Notes: a model not told the origin generated them from the sequence alone. A DNA stretch of 64,000 nt from an uncultured Paracoccaceae bacterium (GCA_947501355.1 CANMVA010000001.1:2554909-2618908), one strand, 5' to 3'. Shown: positions 8,466 to 17,793, numbered from the stretch's first letter. Numbers and translations: made by a program.

Positions 8466-9083
8466 GTGACCGCGCACTTTATTACGTTTGAAGGGATCGA
8501 CGGTTCGGGAAAATCCACCCAAGCCAAACGCTTAGCCGCCGATCTTAAAGCGGATGGCGTTGATGTTGTCCTGACGCGTGAGCCAGGTGGCTCTGCCGGA
8601 GCCGAGGAAATTCGCAGGCTTCTGGTCGAAGGCGATCCCGACCGCTGGTCCGGCGAGACGGAAATCCTGCTTTTCACAGCCGCTCGCCGCGATCATCTCG
8701 AAAAGACCATCCTGCCCGCATTGGAGGCAGGCAAAACCGTGATCTGCGACCGCTTTGCAGACAGCACCCGCGTCTACCAAGGTGCTGCACGCGGCGACCT
8801 GCGCGCCGTCGTCGACCAGTTGCACGCGCTGATGATCGGGCGTGAACCCGATCTGACCTTCGTCATCGACATGGACCCAAGCATCGCCCTGCAACGCGGC
8901 TTGGCCCGCGCCAGCGGCGAAGACCGCTTCGAAGACCTCGGCCTCGCCTTCCAGGAAAAACTCCGCGCAGGCTTTGCCTTACTCCAAAGCGAAAGCCCGG
9001 ATCGCTTCCGCCTGATCGACGGAAACGACACGCCAGAGGTGGTGGCTCACACGATCCGGAGCGTGCTACACAGCACCTCATGA
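8466..9083 (+). CDS. tmk: Thymidylate kinase
   Basis: A 205-residue cytoplasmic kinase that phosphorylates dTMP to dTDP. The P-loop EGIDGSGKST is at residues 9-18; the DR motif appears in CDRFADSTRVYQG, and the LID region is around GLARASGEDRFE. The start codon is GTG at 8466, four bases after the dacC stop. Its stop overlaps the holB start by four bases (ATGA). Confidence 0.97.
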   Translation: MTAHFITFEGIDGSGKSTQAKRLAADLKADGVDVVLTREPGGSAGAEEIRRLLVEGDPDRWSGETEILLFTAARRDHLEKTILPALEAGKTVICDRFADSTRVYQGAARGDLRAVVDQLHALMIGREPDLTFVIDMDPSIALQRGLARASGEDRFEDLGLAFQEKLRAGFALLQSESPDRFRLIDGNDTPEVVAHTIRSVLHSTS

Positions 9084-10216
9084 GCGACGACGATTTTCCC
9101 CAACCCGACCGTCTTGATGGCGCGCCACATCCGCGTGAAACGGTGCAGCTGATCGGGCAGGACGCCGCCCGCGATGCGTTTCTGACCGCCTACAGCTCAG
9201 ACCGGTTGCATCATGGTTGGTTGATCACCGGCCCCAAAGGTGTCGGCAAAGCCACGCTGGCCTGGCAAATCGCGCGCTTTCTGATCGCGACGCCCCCTGC
9301 GCAAGACGATGGCCTCTTCGGCGCGCCGCCACCGCCCACCTCCCTCGATATCGACGCAGAGCATCCCGTTGCCCGCCGCATGATGGCAGGATCCGAGTCC
9401 GGCCTGTTTGTGCTCAAGCGCCCCTACGACGAGAAACTCAAGCGTCTCAAGCAAGACATCACCGTCGATGAAGTGCGCAAACTCAAAGGGTTTTTCGCGC
9501 TCTCTTCCACCGATGGCGGGCACCGCGTCGTGATCGTCGATGCCGCCGACGAGATGAACGTGAACGCCGCCAATGCGCTTTTGAAACTGCTCGAAGAGCC
9601 GCCGAAAGACACAACGCTCCTGCTGATCAGCCATCAACCCTCGCGCCTTCTGCCGACGATACGGTCGCGCTGCCGCGAACTGCGTCTCGCCCCCCTCGCC
9701 CCGGATCAGGTGGCGCAAGCCCTGACGCAGGCGAACCAGGACGGCACCCAAGCCGCAGCCCTTGCGACCCTCGCCGGTGGCTCTGTCGGCGAGGCGATCA
9801 CCCTTCTGACCCTCGATGGCGTGAAGCTATACGCCGATCTCGTGAACCTCTTTGCCACCTGCCCCAACATGAACCGCGCCCACGCGCTCAAGCTGGCCGA
9901 CAGTGCCGCCGGGCGCACCAATGCCGCGCGCTTTGATCTGATGCTGATGCTCATTGATCTCTTCCTCGCCCGTGTCGCCCGCACCGGCGCGATGATGCCG
10001 CCGGTGCCCGCCAATGACGCCGAACCCGCCGTGCTGTCGAAACTCGCCCCCAGCCCCCATGCGGCGCGCCATTGGGCCGCGTTGCAGCAAGACCTCAGCG
10101 CCCGCGCCCGACATGGCCGCGCGGTGAACCTTGACCCCTCTGCGCTCATTCTAGATATGGTTTTGAAGATTGATCAAACCGCCGCAAAACTTGCGGCCCC
10201 TCAAGGTGCTGCATGA
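9080..10216 (+). CDS. holB: DNA polymerase III subunit delta'
   Basis: A 378-residue clamp-loader subunit of the AAA+ family. Walker A GPKGVGKAT at 51-59, the sensor/ASF-like region ALLKLLEEPPKDTTLLLIS and SRCRELRL follow in the expected order. The usual zinc-binding cysteine cluster of delta' is not evident between residues 70 and 110: this segment instead holds a short proline-rich insertion (GAPPPPTS). The start overlaps tmk by four bases, and the stop overlaps tatD by four bases, so expression is coupled. Confidence 0.93.
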   Translation: MSDDDFPQPDRLDGAPHPRETVQLIGQDAARDAFLTAYSSDRLHHGWLITGPKGVGKATLAWQIARFLIATPPAQDDGLFGAPPPPTSLDIDAEHPVARRMMAGSESGLFVLKRPYDEKLKRLKQDITVDEVRKLKGFFALSSTDGGHRVVIVDAADEMNVNAANALLKLLEEPPKDTTLLLISHQPSRLLPTIRSRCRELRLAPLAPDQVAQALTQANQDGTQAAALATLAGGSVGEAITLLTLDGVKLYADLVNLFATCPNMNRAHALKLADSAAGRTNAARFDLMLMLIDLFLARVARTGAMMPPVPANDAEPAVLSKLAPSPHAARHWAALQQDLSARARHGRAVNLDPSALILDMVLKIDQTAAKLAAPQGAA

Positions 10217-11001
10217 CCCTTCCGCACATCGTTGACAGCCATTGCCACCTTGATTTCCCCGATTTCGAGGACGACCGCGACGCCATCATCGCCCGCGCCC
10301 GCGAGGCTGGCGTGACGCGCATGGTCACGATCTGCACCAAGCTGCGCGCGGAACCCACCGTGCGCGCCATTGCAGAGGCCTATGAGGGCGTCTTCTATGC
10401 CGCCGGAACCCATCCCATGTCCGCGGCGTCCGAGCCTTTGATTAGCGTCGAAGACCTCGTGACACTCGCCGATCACCCGAAATTCGTCGGTATCGGAGAG
10501 ACCGGGCTCGACTATCACTACACCGCCGAAAGCGCTGATATTCAAAAACAATCCTTGCGCATCCATATCGAGGCGGCGCGTCAAACCGCACTCCCGCTGA
10601 TCATCCACGCGCGCGCAGCGGATGACGACATGGCGCAAATCCTGACCGAAGAACACGCCGCGGGAGCCTTCACCTGCGTCATGCACTGCTTCTCCAGCAC
10701 GCGTGAACTGGCGGAAGCTGCCCTCGATCTGGGCTTTTATCTGTCGATGTCCGGCATCGCGACCTTCCCCAAATCACAAGAGGTGCGCGATATCTTCGCC
10801 GCCGCCCCCATCGACCGGATCCTCGTCGAAACAGACGCCCCCTACCTCGCGCCCCCGCCCCATCGCGGCAAGCGCAACGAGCCGGGCTACACCGCGCATA
10901 CCGCCCGCGTCGGTGCCGAGGTTTTCGACATGGAGTATGCCGATTTCGCAGCCCAAACCTCGGCCAATTTCGACCGGCTCTTCACGAAAGCGACCGCCTG
11001 A
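10213..11001 (+). CDS. tatD: TatD-family metal-dependent hydrolase/DNase
   Basis: A 262-residue TIM-barrel hydrolase of the TatD family (TIGR00010 type). Metal ligands seen are His10 and His12 in DSHCHLDF, the Glu in GIGETGLDYHY, the His residues in IIHARAA and MHCFSS, and the Asp in ETDAPYLAPPPHRGKRNEP. Family members are 3'-5' DNases or D-aminoacyl-type hydrolases. It overlaps holB at its start and shares one base with the downstream MBL gene. Confidence 0.93.
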   Translation: MTLPHIVDSHCHLDFPDFEDDRDAIIARAREAGVTRMVTICTKLRAEPTVRAIAEAYEGVFYAAGTHPMSAASEPLISVEDLVTLADHPKFVGIGETGLDYHYTAESADIQKQSLRIHIEAARQTALPLIIHARAADDDMAQILTEEHAAGAFTCVMHCFSSTRELAEAALDLGFYLSMSGIATFPKSQEVRDIFAAAPIDRILVETDAPYLAPPPHRGKRNEPGYTAHTARVGAEVFDMEYADFAAQTSANFDRLFTKATA

Positions 11002-11792
11002 TGCGCCGTTTCACGATCCTCGGCTGCGGCTCCTCCGGCGGCGTCCCGCGTCTGGGTGGCAATTGGGGCGAGTGTGATCCCACGAACCCGAAAAACCGCC
11101 GTCGCCGCTGTTCGATGCTGATTGAGCAGGACGGCCCCGAGGGCACGACCCGCATCCTGATCGACACCTCCCCCGATATGCGCAGCCAGCTTCTGGATGC
11201 GGGCGTGGGAGAGCTGGACGCCGTCGTCTACACCCATTCCCACGCCGATCACGTCCACGGTCTCGATGACATCCGCATGATTGTCTACAATATGCGCACG
11301 CGGCTTAATGTCTGGGCCGATGAGGCCACGCAGAAGGACCTCTACGCGCGCTTTGGCTATGCATTCATCCAGCCAGAAGGCTCCAACTATCCGCCGATCT
11401 GCGAGATGAATACAATCGACGGCGACGTCACCATCACAGGCGCCGGTGGCCCGGTCACGCTGACCCCGTTCTACGCCAATCACGGCATGATGGACGCCCT
11501 CGGCTTCCGCATCGGAGACCTTGCCTATCTGCCGGATGTCGCTGATCTTTTCCCCAACGCATGGGAGAAGCTCAAGGACCTCGACACGCTCATCATCGAC
11601 GCGCTGCGGCGCACCCCGCATCCGACCCATCTGCATCTTGAAAAAACGATGGAGTATATCGACCGGATCGCGCCGAAAAACGCCGTGCTGACCAATATGC
11701 ATATCGACCTCGACTACGCGACACTCGACGCGGAAACGCCCGATCATGTCACACCGGCCTATGATATGATGACCCTCACGCAGCCGCTCTGA
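11001..11792 (+). CDS. MBL-fold metallo-hydrolase, PhnP-like
   Basis: A 263-residue metallo-beta-lactamase-fold protein. It begins with the GCGSSGGVPRLGG segment typical of the PhnP/RNase Z-like branch and carries the zinc motif THSHADH at 78-84, with later ligands near NHGMMDALG and ALRRTPHPTHL. PhnP hydrolyses ribosyl 1,2-cyclic phosphate in phosphonate breakdown, but this gene belongs to the conserved tmk-holB-tatD row rather than to the phn cluster, so a housekeeping phosphodiesterase role is as likely. The start overlaps tatD by one base (TGATG). Confidence 0.88.
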   Translation: MRRFTILGCGSSGGVPRLGGNWGECDPTNPKNRRRRCSMLIEQDGPEGTTRILIDTSPDMRSQLLDAGVGELDAVVYTHSHADHVHGLDDIRMIVYNMRTRLNVWADEATQKDLYARFGYAFIQPEGSNYPPICEMNTIDGDVTITGAGGPVTLTPFYANHGMMDALGFRIGDLAYLPDVADLFPNAWEKLKDLDTLIIDALRRTPHPTHLHLEKTMEYIDRIAPKNAVLTNMHIDLDYATLDAETPDHVTPAYDMMTLTQPL

Positions 11793-12718
11793 TGCAAGCG
11801 CTGCTGCAGGTCATCCTTCCCGTTTTCCTGCTGATCGGCGCGGGCTATCTTGCTGTCTGGCGCGAGTATTTCTCTCAGGCCCATGTGGAGGGTCTGATGA
11901 AATTCACGCAGAATTTCGCGATCCCCTGCCTGCTGTTCGCGGCCATCTCGACCCTCGATCTGGGTCAGGAGTTTGACTGGCGGCTCCTGCTGTCGTTCTA
12001 CACCGGCGCGACGCTCAGCTTCTGCGCGGGCATCTTTGGCGCGCGCCTCATCTTCAAGCGCCCTTGGACGGATTGCGTGGCCATCGGCTTTTGCTGCCTT
12101 TTCTCGAACTCTGTCCTGCTCGGCCTGCCGATCACCGAGCGCGCCTACGGGGTCGATGCGCTGGCCGGGAACTACGCGATCATCGCGATCCATTCGCCCT
12201 TTGCTTACGGCCTCGGCATCACCGTGATGGAGATCGTGAAGGCCGACAAGACCGGGGCCGCGTTGGTGCCGCAAGTGCTCAAGGCGATGTTCCGCAACGC
12301 GCTGATCCTTGGCATCGGACTGGGTTTCGCGGTCAATCTTTCCGGCGTGACCCTGCCCATGGTCGTCACCGATGCGGTCAACCTGATGGCCCGCGCCGCG
12401 CTTCCCGCTGCCCTTTTTGGCCTTGGCGGCGTGCTGGTGCAATATCGCCCCGAAGGCGATCTGCGCACCATCGGCTTTGTGATCTGCGCATCGCTGATGC
12501 TGCATCCCGCGATCACATGGGCCGTCGGAACCACCCTCGATCTGGACCGCGACGCATTCCGCTCCGCCGTGCTGACCGCGGCCATGGCCCCCGGTATCAA
12601 CGCCTATATCTTCGCCAACATGTATGGGGTCGCCAAGCGCGTCGCGGCGTCTTCGGTCCTGATGGCGACAGCGCTTTCGGTGCTGACCACCTGGGTCTGG
12701 CTCAGCCTGCTGCCCTGA
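11792..12718 (+). CDS. AEC family (auxin efflux carrier-like) transporter
   Basis: A 308-residue integral membrane protein with about ten hydrophobic segments in two halves, as in the AEC family (bacterial malonate, malate or other organic-acid carriers). Segments such as GYLAVWREYFS near the N-terminus, NSVLLGLPI in the first half and APGINAYIFANMYG in the second half fit the family. It is the last gene of the tmk row, with its start overlapping the MBL stop (TGATG). The substrate is unknown. Confidence 0.88.
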   Translation: MQALLQVILPVFLLIGAGYLAVWREYFSQAHVEGLMKFTQNFAIPCLLFAAISTLDLGQEFDWRLLLSFYTGATLSFCAGIFGARLIFKRPWTDCVAIGFCCLFSNSVLLGLPITERAYGVDALAGNYAIIAIHSPFAYGLGITVMEIVKADKTGAALVPQVLKAMFRNALILGIGLGFAVNLSGVTLPMVVTDAVNLMARAALPAALFGLGGVLVQYRPEGDLRTIGFVICASLMLHPAITWAVGTTLDLDRDAFRSAVLTAAMAPGINAYIFANMYGVAKRVAASSVLMATALSVLTTWVWLSLLP

Positions 12719-12723
12719 TCGCC

Positions 12724-12772
12724 CGTTAACCTTAACGCGCGCCCCCCTGCTTCATCTTTGCAAAGATACTCA
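12724..12772. repeat. Gene-end repeat element, copy A
   Basis: A short intergenic element between the convergent AEC and permease genes: GTTAACCTTAACGCGCG, then a C-run, then TTCATCTTTGCAAAGATACTC. The same arrangement, with few differences, occurs at 61351-61398, also between convergent genes. The core (reverse strand, GAGTATCTTTGCAAAGATGAA) recurs in weaker form at four other gene ends in the window. Function unknown; a role in transcription termination is plausible. Confidence 0.6.
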
Positions 12773-12774
12773 AA

Positions 12775-13686
12775 TCAGCTCTGCGAAATCCCGCGCAGCC
12801 GGTCGGAGCGTCGGCGGAGCAGCTCGACCGTGGTCAGCAACGCAATCGATACGATCACAAGGATCGTCGCCACTGACAGGATCGCCGGACTGATCTGTTC
12901 TCGGATGCCGTTCCACATCTGCCGCGGAATGGTCTGCTGATCGAAATCGGCCACGAACAGGACCACTACCACTTCGTCAAAACTGGTCACAAAAGCAAAG
13001 AGCGCACCAGAAATCACCCCCGGCAAAATCAGAGGCATGATGATTTTGAAAAACGTCGTCGTGGGCGTCGCCCCAAGGTTCGCCGCCGCGCGGGTCAGGG
13101 AATGATCGAAGCCCACCAACGTCGCCGTCACCGTGATGATGACGAACGGAATGCCAAGCGTCGCATGGGCCATAATGATCCCGATATAGGTATTGGCCAG
13201 CCCCACCTGAGAATAGAAAAAGAACATCCCCGTCGCTACGATGATGATCGGCACGATCATCGGCGAGATCAGGATCGCCATGATCGCGCGGCGGTAGGGC
13301 ATCTCGGGGCGGCTCAGCCCAAGGGCCGCCAGTGTGCCCAGCACCGTTGCGAGGATGGTCGAGAAGAACCCGATAATGACCGAGTTTTTCGCCGCCTGAA
13401 TCCACGCCGCATTCTGCCAGGCGTCCGACCACCATGACCCGTCGCGCGGCACATCCGGGGCCTGCATCCCGAAGGTCAACAGCAGGTCATACCAGCGCAT
13501 AGAGTAGCCCGTCGGGTCCAGCGACAGCATCTTTTCAGTAAAGGTAAAGTAAGGCTCCGCGTTAAAGCTGAGCGGGATCACGATCAGGATCGGCGCGATC
13601 AGGAACAGAAAGATCAGTCCGCAAATCACCAGATAGCAATAATGCCAGATTTTTTCGAGCGGGGAGGCGTGTTTCGGAAGGGCCAT
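12775..13686 (-). CDS. ABC transporter permease, PotC-like
   Basis: A 303-residue inner-membrane permease with six predicted helices and the EAA-type loop ALTRAAANLGATPTTTFFKIIMP region (about 200-222). It is the last gene of the polyamine-type transporter operon and pairs with the PotB-like permease four bases upstream. The family imports spermidine, putrescine or related amines. The exact substrate is inferred only from overall similarity. Confidence 0.9.
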   Translation of the reverse strand: MALPKHASPLEKIWHYCYLVICGLIFLFLIAPILIVIPLSFNAEPYFTFTEKMLSLDPTGYSMRWYDLLLTFGMQAPDVPRDGSWWSDAWQNAAWIQAAKNSVIIGFFSTILATVLGTLAALGLSRPEMPYRRAIMAILISPMIVPIIIVATGMFFFYSQVGLANTYIGIIMAHATLGIPFVIITVTATLVGFDHSLTRAAANLGATPTTTFFKIIMPLILPGVISGALFAFVTSFDEVVVVLFVADFDQQTIPRQMWNGIREQISPAILSVATILVIVSIALLTTVELLRRRSDRLRGISQS

Positions 13687-13690
13687 ATCT

Positions 13691-15004
13691 CTATCCCAGC
13701 TTCAGATTGTCGATGCCGACCAGCCGGTCGTAAAGCCAGTAAAGCACCAGCACGCCAAAGAGCAGCAACGCCGCCAAGGCCGCGGCAAGCGACCAATTCA
13801 GCGAGCGTGTCATATGGAACGCGATCAGGTTGGAGATCAGCTGCCCGTCCGAGCCGCCGACCAGCGCGGGTGTGATGTAATAACCAACCGCAAGGATGAA
13901 GACGAGCAGCGCCCCTGCCCCGATCCCCGGCACGGTCTGAGGGAAATAGATGCGGCGGAACGCGGTCCAACTGGTGGCCCCAAGGCTCCGCGCGGCACGG
14001 ACATAGGACGGGTTAATCGGGCGCATCACCGAATACAAAGGCAGCACCATGAATGGCAGCAGGATATGAGTCATCGCCACAATCGTGCCGGTCTGGTTGT
14101 AGATCATCTGGATGCGGCTTTCATCGGCCACCAAGCCGCTCGCCACCAGCGTATCATTCACAACCCCTTGGGACTGCAGCAAAACAATCCAGCTTGTAGT
14201 GCGCACCAGCAAGGATGTCCAGAACGGCAGCAAGACGAAGATCATCAGAATGTTCGAGTATTTCAGCGGCAGCGTCGCCAGCAGATGGGCGATGGGAAAG
14301 CCGAGGACAAAGGTTAACGCCGTGATCAGAAGAGACAGGATCAACGTGCGTTGAAAGAGCAGGACATAGACCTGCCGGTTTTCGTTCACGGATACGATCT
14401 CGCCAGTTTCGTTCTTTTCCAGATCGACGGCGGCAAGGTAGAAATTGATCGTATAGGCCGATGACGCATCGCGCATCACCTGCCAGAGTTTCGGGTCGCC
14501 CCAATCCTCGTCCACGTCAAGAACCGCTTCCTTGAAGGGCGCTTCCAGCCGCTCTGCGCGCCGCGCCGTCTTGGTGAAAAGCGACCGCGTTCCTGGTGCT
14601 TCATAATTGATACGCGTGCCGACAGCGCCTTGGGCGCGCAGTTCGCGCAGCACAAGGAAGTCGGCAGCCAACGCGGCATAAGCCGCTTCATCAGGCTCGG
14701 TGCCCGGCGGATTGGCCTCAAACCAGCCCCGCAGGTTCACCATGATCTCGGTCTGGGTGCCATCCGACAGATCCGTGTGCTCAGTAAAGCCCGGATTATG
14801 GACGGAGCGGTGCAGCATCTGCCCGATCGGCGCAACAAATGTCACCAGCACAAAGGCCAGCAAGGGCAAAACGAGGAAAAACGCGCGACGCCGGGCCTTT
14901 GCCTCGGCCGCCATCAGCGCGGCTTTCAACGGTTTGCCATCGACAGTCGTCAGACGTTCAGACCCGTCTGACACCGGGGCCGATCCCATGGTTGCATCTG
15001 CCAT
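13691..15004 (-). CDS. ABC transporter permease, PotB-like, with long periplasmic insertion
   Basis: A 437-residue permease. PotB proteins are usually near 280-300 residues; the extra length lies after the first membrane segment (FFLVLPLLAFVLVTFVAPIG), in a hydrophilic region of roughly 150 residues before the second segment near LFQRTLILSLLITALT. The EAA-loop is around RAARSLGATSWTAFRR. Long-loop permeases of this kind occur in several alphaproteobacterial polyamine-type systems. Its start shares a base with the stop of the DUF1330 gene. Confidence 0.9.
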   Translation of the reverse strand: MADATMGSAPVSDGSERLTTVDGKPLKAALMAAEAKARRRAFFLVLPLLAFVLVTFVAPIGQMLHRSVHNPGFTEHTDLSDGTQTEIMVNLRGWFEANPPGTEPDEAAYAALAADFLVLRELRAQGAVGTRINYEAPGTRSLFTKTARRAERLEAPFKEAVLDVDEDWGDPKLWQVMRDASSAYTINFYLAAVDLEKNETGEIVSVNENRQVYVLLFQRTLILSLLITALTFVLGFPIAHLLATLPLKYSNILMIFVLLPFWTSLLVRTTSWIVLLQSQGVVNDTLVASGLVADESRIQMIYNQTGTIVAMTHILLPFMVLPLYSVMRPINPSYVRAARSLGATSWTAFRRIYFPQTVPGIGAGALLVFILAVGYYITPALVGGSDGQLISNLIAFHMTRSLNWSLAAALAALLLFGVLVLYWLYDRLVGIDNLKLG

Positions 15005-15294
15005 CAGGCCACCCCCTCGACGATCAGCATATCGCTGTCGGCATTCTCAAAGCGAATTTGTGCAACCCGTTGATAGGCCGGTGATAAATAGAATGCGCGG
15101 GCTGCGGCCATGTCGGGAAACTCCACCACCACATGACGCTCTTTAAAGTTGCCTTCCAATACCTCTGTCTCGCCCCCACGCACCAGAAACCGGCCACCAG
15201 CGGCTTCGATGATTGGCGTGTCCAACTGCACATATTCCGCGTAATCGGTGGGGTTGGTCACTGTGATGTGGCCGATGAGATAGGCTTTGGGCAT
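15004..15294 (-). CDS. DUF1330 family protein
   Basis: A 96-residue single-domain protein of the dimeric alpha-beta barrel type. The segments AYLIGHITVTNP, AAGGRFLVRGGETEVLEG and VVEFPDMAAARAFYLSPAYQ match DUF1330. Its function is unknown. It is inserted between the binding-protein gene and the permease genes of an ABC transporter and shares a base with the PotB-like start, so it is translated with the permeases. A strong terminator hairpin lies between it and the binding-protein gene. Confidence 0.9.
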   Translation of the reverse strand: MPKAYLIGHITVTNPTDYAEYVQLDTPIIEAAGGRFLVRGGETEVLEGNFKERHVVVEFPDMAAARAFYLSPAYQRVAQIRFENADSDMLIVEGVA

Positions 15295-15312
15295 CCGCGT
15301 CCTCGCGTGAAG

Positions 15313-15341
15313 AAAAAGGGGCGGACCCGAAGGCCCGCCCC
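15313..15341 (-). terminator. Intrinsic terminator after the binding-protein gene
   Basis: On the minus strand an 11-bp stem (AGGGGCGGGCC with GGTCCGCCCCT, one G-T pair) closes a TTCG tetraloop and is followed by five T. It lies 8 bases past the stop at 15350 and inside the operon, before DUF1330 and the permeases. Partial read-through would keep binding protein in excess over membrane subunits. Confidence 0.88.
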
Positions 15342-15349
15342 TGATCAGT

Positions 15350-16420
15350 TTACTGAGCCAGCCAAGCGTTGAAGCGCTCGTTCAGCTCGGTATCGCGGTC
15401 GGCCCAGAACTCGAAGTTGTTAACCAACGCGTTCTCCAGGTTCTCGGCTGCGGTCGGCATATGCGGAGCCATCTCCGTCTTGCCGTCCGAATAGAGGCCC
15501 ACAAGCTCGCCCGAGGACTGACGCGCAGGACCATAGCTGATCCAGCTTGCCTGATCTGCCAGGCGCTGGGTGTCTGTCGCGAATGCAATGAACTTCTTGG
15601 CTTCTTCCATGTTCGGTGCGCCCTGCGGGATCACGAACAGGTCGAAGTCGAGGATCTGACCGTCCCAAACGATCTCGAACGGCTGACCTTCGCCAACAGC
15701 GGCGTTGAAGATACGACCGTTATAGGCAGTCGACATCACGACCTCACCATCGGCCAGAAGCTGCGGCGGCTGCGCGCCGGCTTCCCACCAGACGACCTCG
15801 TCCTTGATGGTGTCGAGCTTGGCAAACGCCTTGTCGACGCCTTCGTCGGTCTCCAGCATTGCGTAGACTTCGTCAGCTGGAACACCGTCAGCCATCAAAG
15901 CCATCTCAAGGTTGGCTTTGGCGTTCTTGCGCAGGCCGCGCTTGCCGGGGAAGTCCGCCAGATTGAAGAAGTCATCAATGCTGTCAGGTGCGTTTTCGTT
16001 GTTTTCGGTGTTGTAGGCCATGACGGTCGACCACACGATATTGGCCACCGCACAATCGGTCAGCGCGCCTTCGATGAAGTCCTCAGCGGCCGGCGTGCCA
16101 TCGGGGGCTGCGGGCAGCATGGAGTGATCCAGCTCGACCAGCAGGCCTTCGTCGCACAGGCGCACAGCGTCGGAGTACTCCACGTCAGCCACGTCAACGG
16201 TCACGTTGCCCGCTTCCACCTGCGCCTTAATCGGCGTGGCGGGGTTGTCTGCGTCGACCGAGTTCACGGCGATGCCCATCTCTTCGGTGAAGGGCTTGTG
16301 ATACGCCTCCACCTGAGACTTCGTGTAAGCGCCGCCCCAGGACATCACTGTCACTTCGGCTGCGTTGGCCGCAAAGGCTGTGCCCAGAAGGGCGGTTGTC
16401 ATAATAAGGGTCTTTTTCAT
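15350..16420 (-). CDS. Periplasmic substrate-binding protein, polyamine (PotD/PotF) type
   Basis: A 356-residue secreted binding protein of ABC transporter family 1 (SBP_bac). Signal peptide about 1-20 ending ANA. The N-terminal VMSWGGAYTKSQVEAY and the later segment STAYNGRI are typical of spermidine/putrescine-type proteins. It is the second gene of the operon after the ATPase and is followed by a strong terminator. The ligand could be a polyamine or another small amine; binding residues were not assigned. Confidence 0.9.
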   Translation of the reverse strand: MKKTLIMTTALLGTAFAANAAEVTVMSWGGAYTKSQVEAYHKPFTEEMGIAVNSVDADNPATPIKAQVEAGNVTVDVADVEYSDAVRLCDEGLLVELDHSMLPAAPDGTPAAEDFIEGALTDCAVANIVWSTVMAYNTENNENAPDSIDDFFNLADFPGKRGLRKNAKANLEMALMADGVPADEVYAMLETDEGVDKAFAKLDTIKDEVVWWEAGAQPPQLLADGEVVMSTAYNGRIFNAAVGEGQPFEIVWDGQILDFDLFVIPQGAPNMEEAKKFIAFATDTQRLADQASWISYGPARQSSGELVGLYSDGKTEMAPHMPTAAENLENALVNNFEFWADRDTELNERFNAWLAQ

Positions 16421-16470
16421 CAGTTTCTCCCGTTGATGATATGGTTTAAGCCCGGTTTGACACCGGGTTC

Positions 16471-17562
16471 TTAGAGTGGATCCAGCGCCCGCGCGTCCTC
16501 GGTGGCCCAGGAGACTTTCGTCATCTCGCCCACTTTCAGATGCGTGTGTCCCGCGCTGTTTGGCACTTTGACGATGAACTCGTCATTGCCGTGCACATTC
16601 AGGCGACAACGGATATGGTCGCCCAAATAAATCAGTTCCTTGACCTGCGCATCCGTGGCGTTCGGCCCGTCCTTGGCGACCTCGATGCGCTCCGGGCGCA
16701 CCGAAATCAGCGTCTGCGACCCCACCTCGCCCGCATTCACGGCCAAAGCCTCGGTCGTGGCACCGCCTGGCAGTTCCACCTGTACCGCGTCGCCCATCTT
16801 GCTTTTGACTTTGCCGGTCAGCTTATTGTTCTCACCGATAAATTGCGCCACGAAGCTGTTGTCAGGCCGCTCATAGAGATCATCGGGCGGGGCCAGTTGT
16901 TGGATACGGCCGTCATTGAAAACGGCAACCCGGTCCGACATGGTCAGCGCCTCGGACTGGTCATGGGTCACGTAAACGACCGTGATCCCCAAATTCTCAT
17001 GCAAGTGCTTGATTTCATACTGCATATGCTCGCGCAGCTGCTTGTCGAGCGCGCCCAGCGGCTCGTCCATCAGTACCAGCGACGGATCAAACACAAGCGC
17101 CCGCGCCAGCGCGATCCGCTGTTGCTGCCCGCCAGACAATTGCGCCGGACGGCGGTTGCCGAACTCGCCCATCTGGACCATGTCCAGCGCGCGGGCCACT
17201 TTCGCCTCGCGCTCATCCTTGCCCATCCCGCGCACTTCCAGCGGAAACGCGAGGTTCTCGTTCACCGTCATATGCGGGAAGAGCGCGTAATTCTGAAACA
17301 CCATCCCGATACCGCGCTTATGGGGCGGGATATTGTTGATCTCGCGCCCATCAAGCCGGATTTCGCCATGGGTGGCCGTCTCGAACCCCGCGAGCATCAT
17401 CAGACAGGTCGTCTTACCAGACCCCGACGGCCCGAGCATCGTCAGAAACTCGCCCTTTGGCATCGAGAGGTTGAGGTCTTTTACAACGAGGACTTCCCCG
17501 TCATAACTCTTCTGCACGCGGTCGAACTCGACATACGCGTCGCTGGATGTGTCTAAAGCCAT
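16471..17562 (-). CDS. ABC transporter ATP-binding protein, PotA-like
   Basis: A 363-residue ATPase, first gene of the importer operon. Walker A GPSGSGKTT at 44-52, signature LSGGQQQR, Walker B LVLMDEPLGALD and a C-terminal TOBE-type domain (about 275-360) are visible. The ATG at 17562 has GGAG 5 bases upstream, which supports it over an in-frame upstream ATG at 17619. The promoter must lie in 17563-17793, where I see no clear operator. Confidence 0.93.
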   Translation of the reverse strand: MALDTSSDAYVEFDRVQKSYDGEVLVVKDLNLSMPKGEFLTMLGPSGSGKTTCLMMLAGFETATHGEIRLDGREINNIPPHKRGIGMVFQNYALFPHMTVNENLAFPLEVRGMGKDEREAKVARALDMVQMGEFGNRRPAQLSGGQQQRIALARALVFDPSLVLMDEPLGALDKQLREHMQYEIKHLHENLGITVVYVTHDQSEALTMSDRVAVFNDGRIQQLAPPDDLYERPDNSFVAQFIGENNKLTGKVKSKMGDAVQVELPGGATTEALAVNAGEVGSQTLISVRPERIEVAKDGPNATDAQVKELIYLGDHIRCRLNVHGNDEFIVKVPNSAGHTHLKVGEMTKVSWATEDARALDPL

Positions 17563-17793
17563 GTGGCTCCCTGATGTTCTGGGCAGTCTTTTCGCCGCCG
17601 TCCTCGGGGAGTTAATCAAGCCTGAACCAATCTGACAACATGATTCCCGAAGCTGCGCGGATGTGGCCGGGATTTGGGATGAGTGCCTAGGAATTCAGCA
17701 AGCCCGCAGAACGTCTGATCATATCTCAAGCGCGAACTGACAGGTTTTTCTGCCACCGTCTCGGGCAGACCTCAGATTTGAGCTTTGAGAGAA

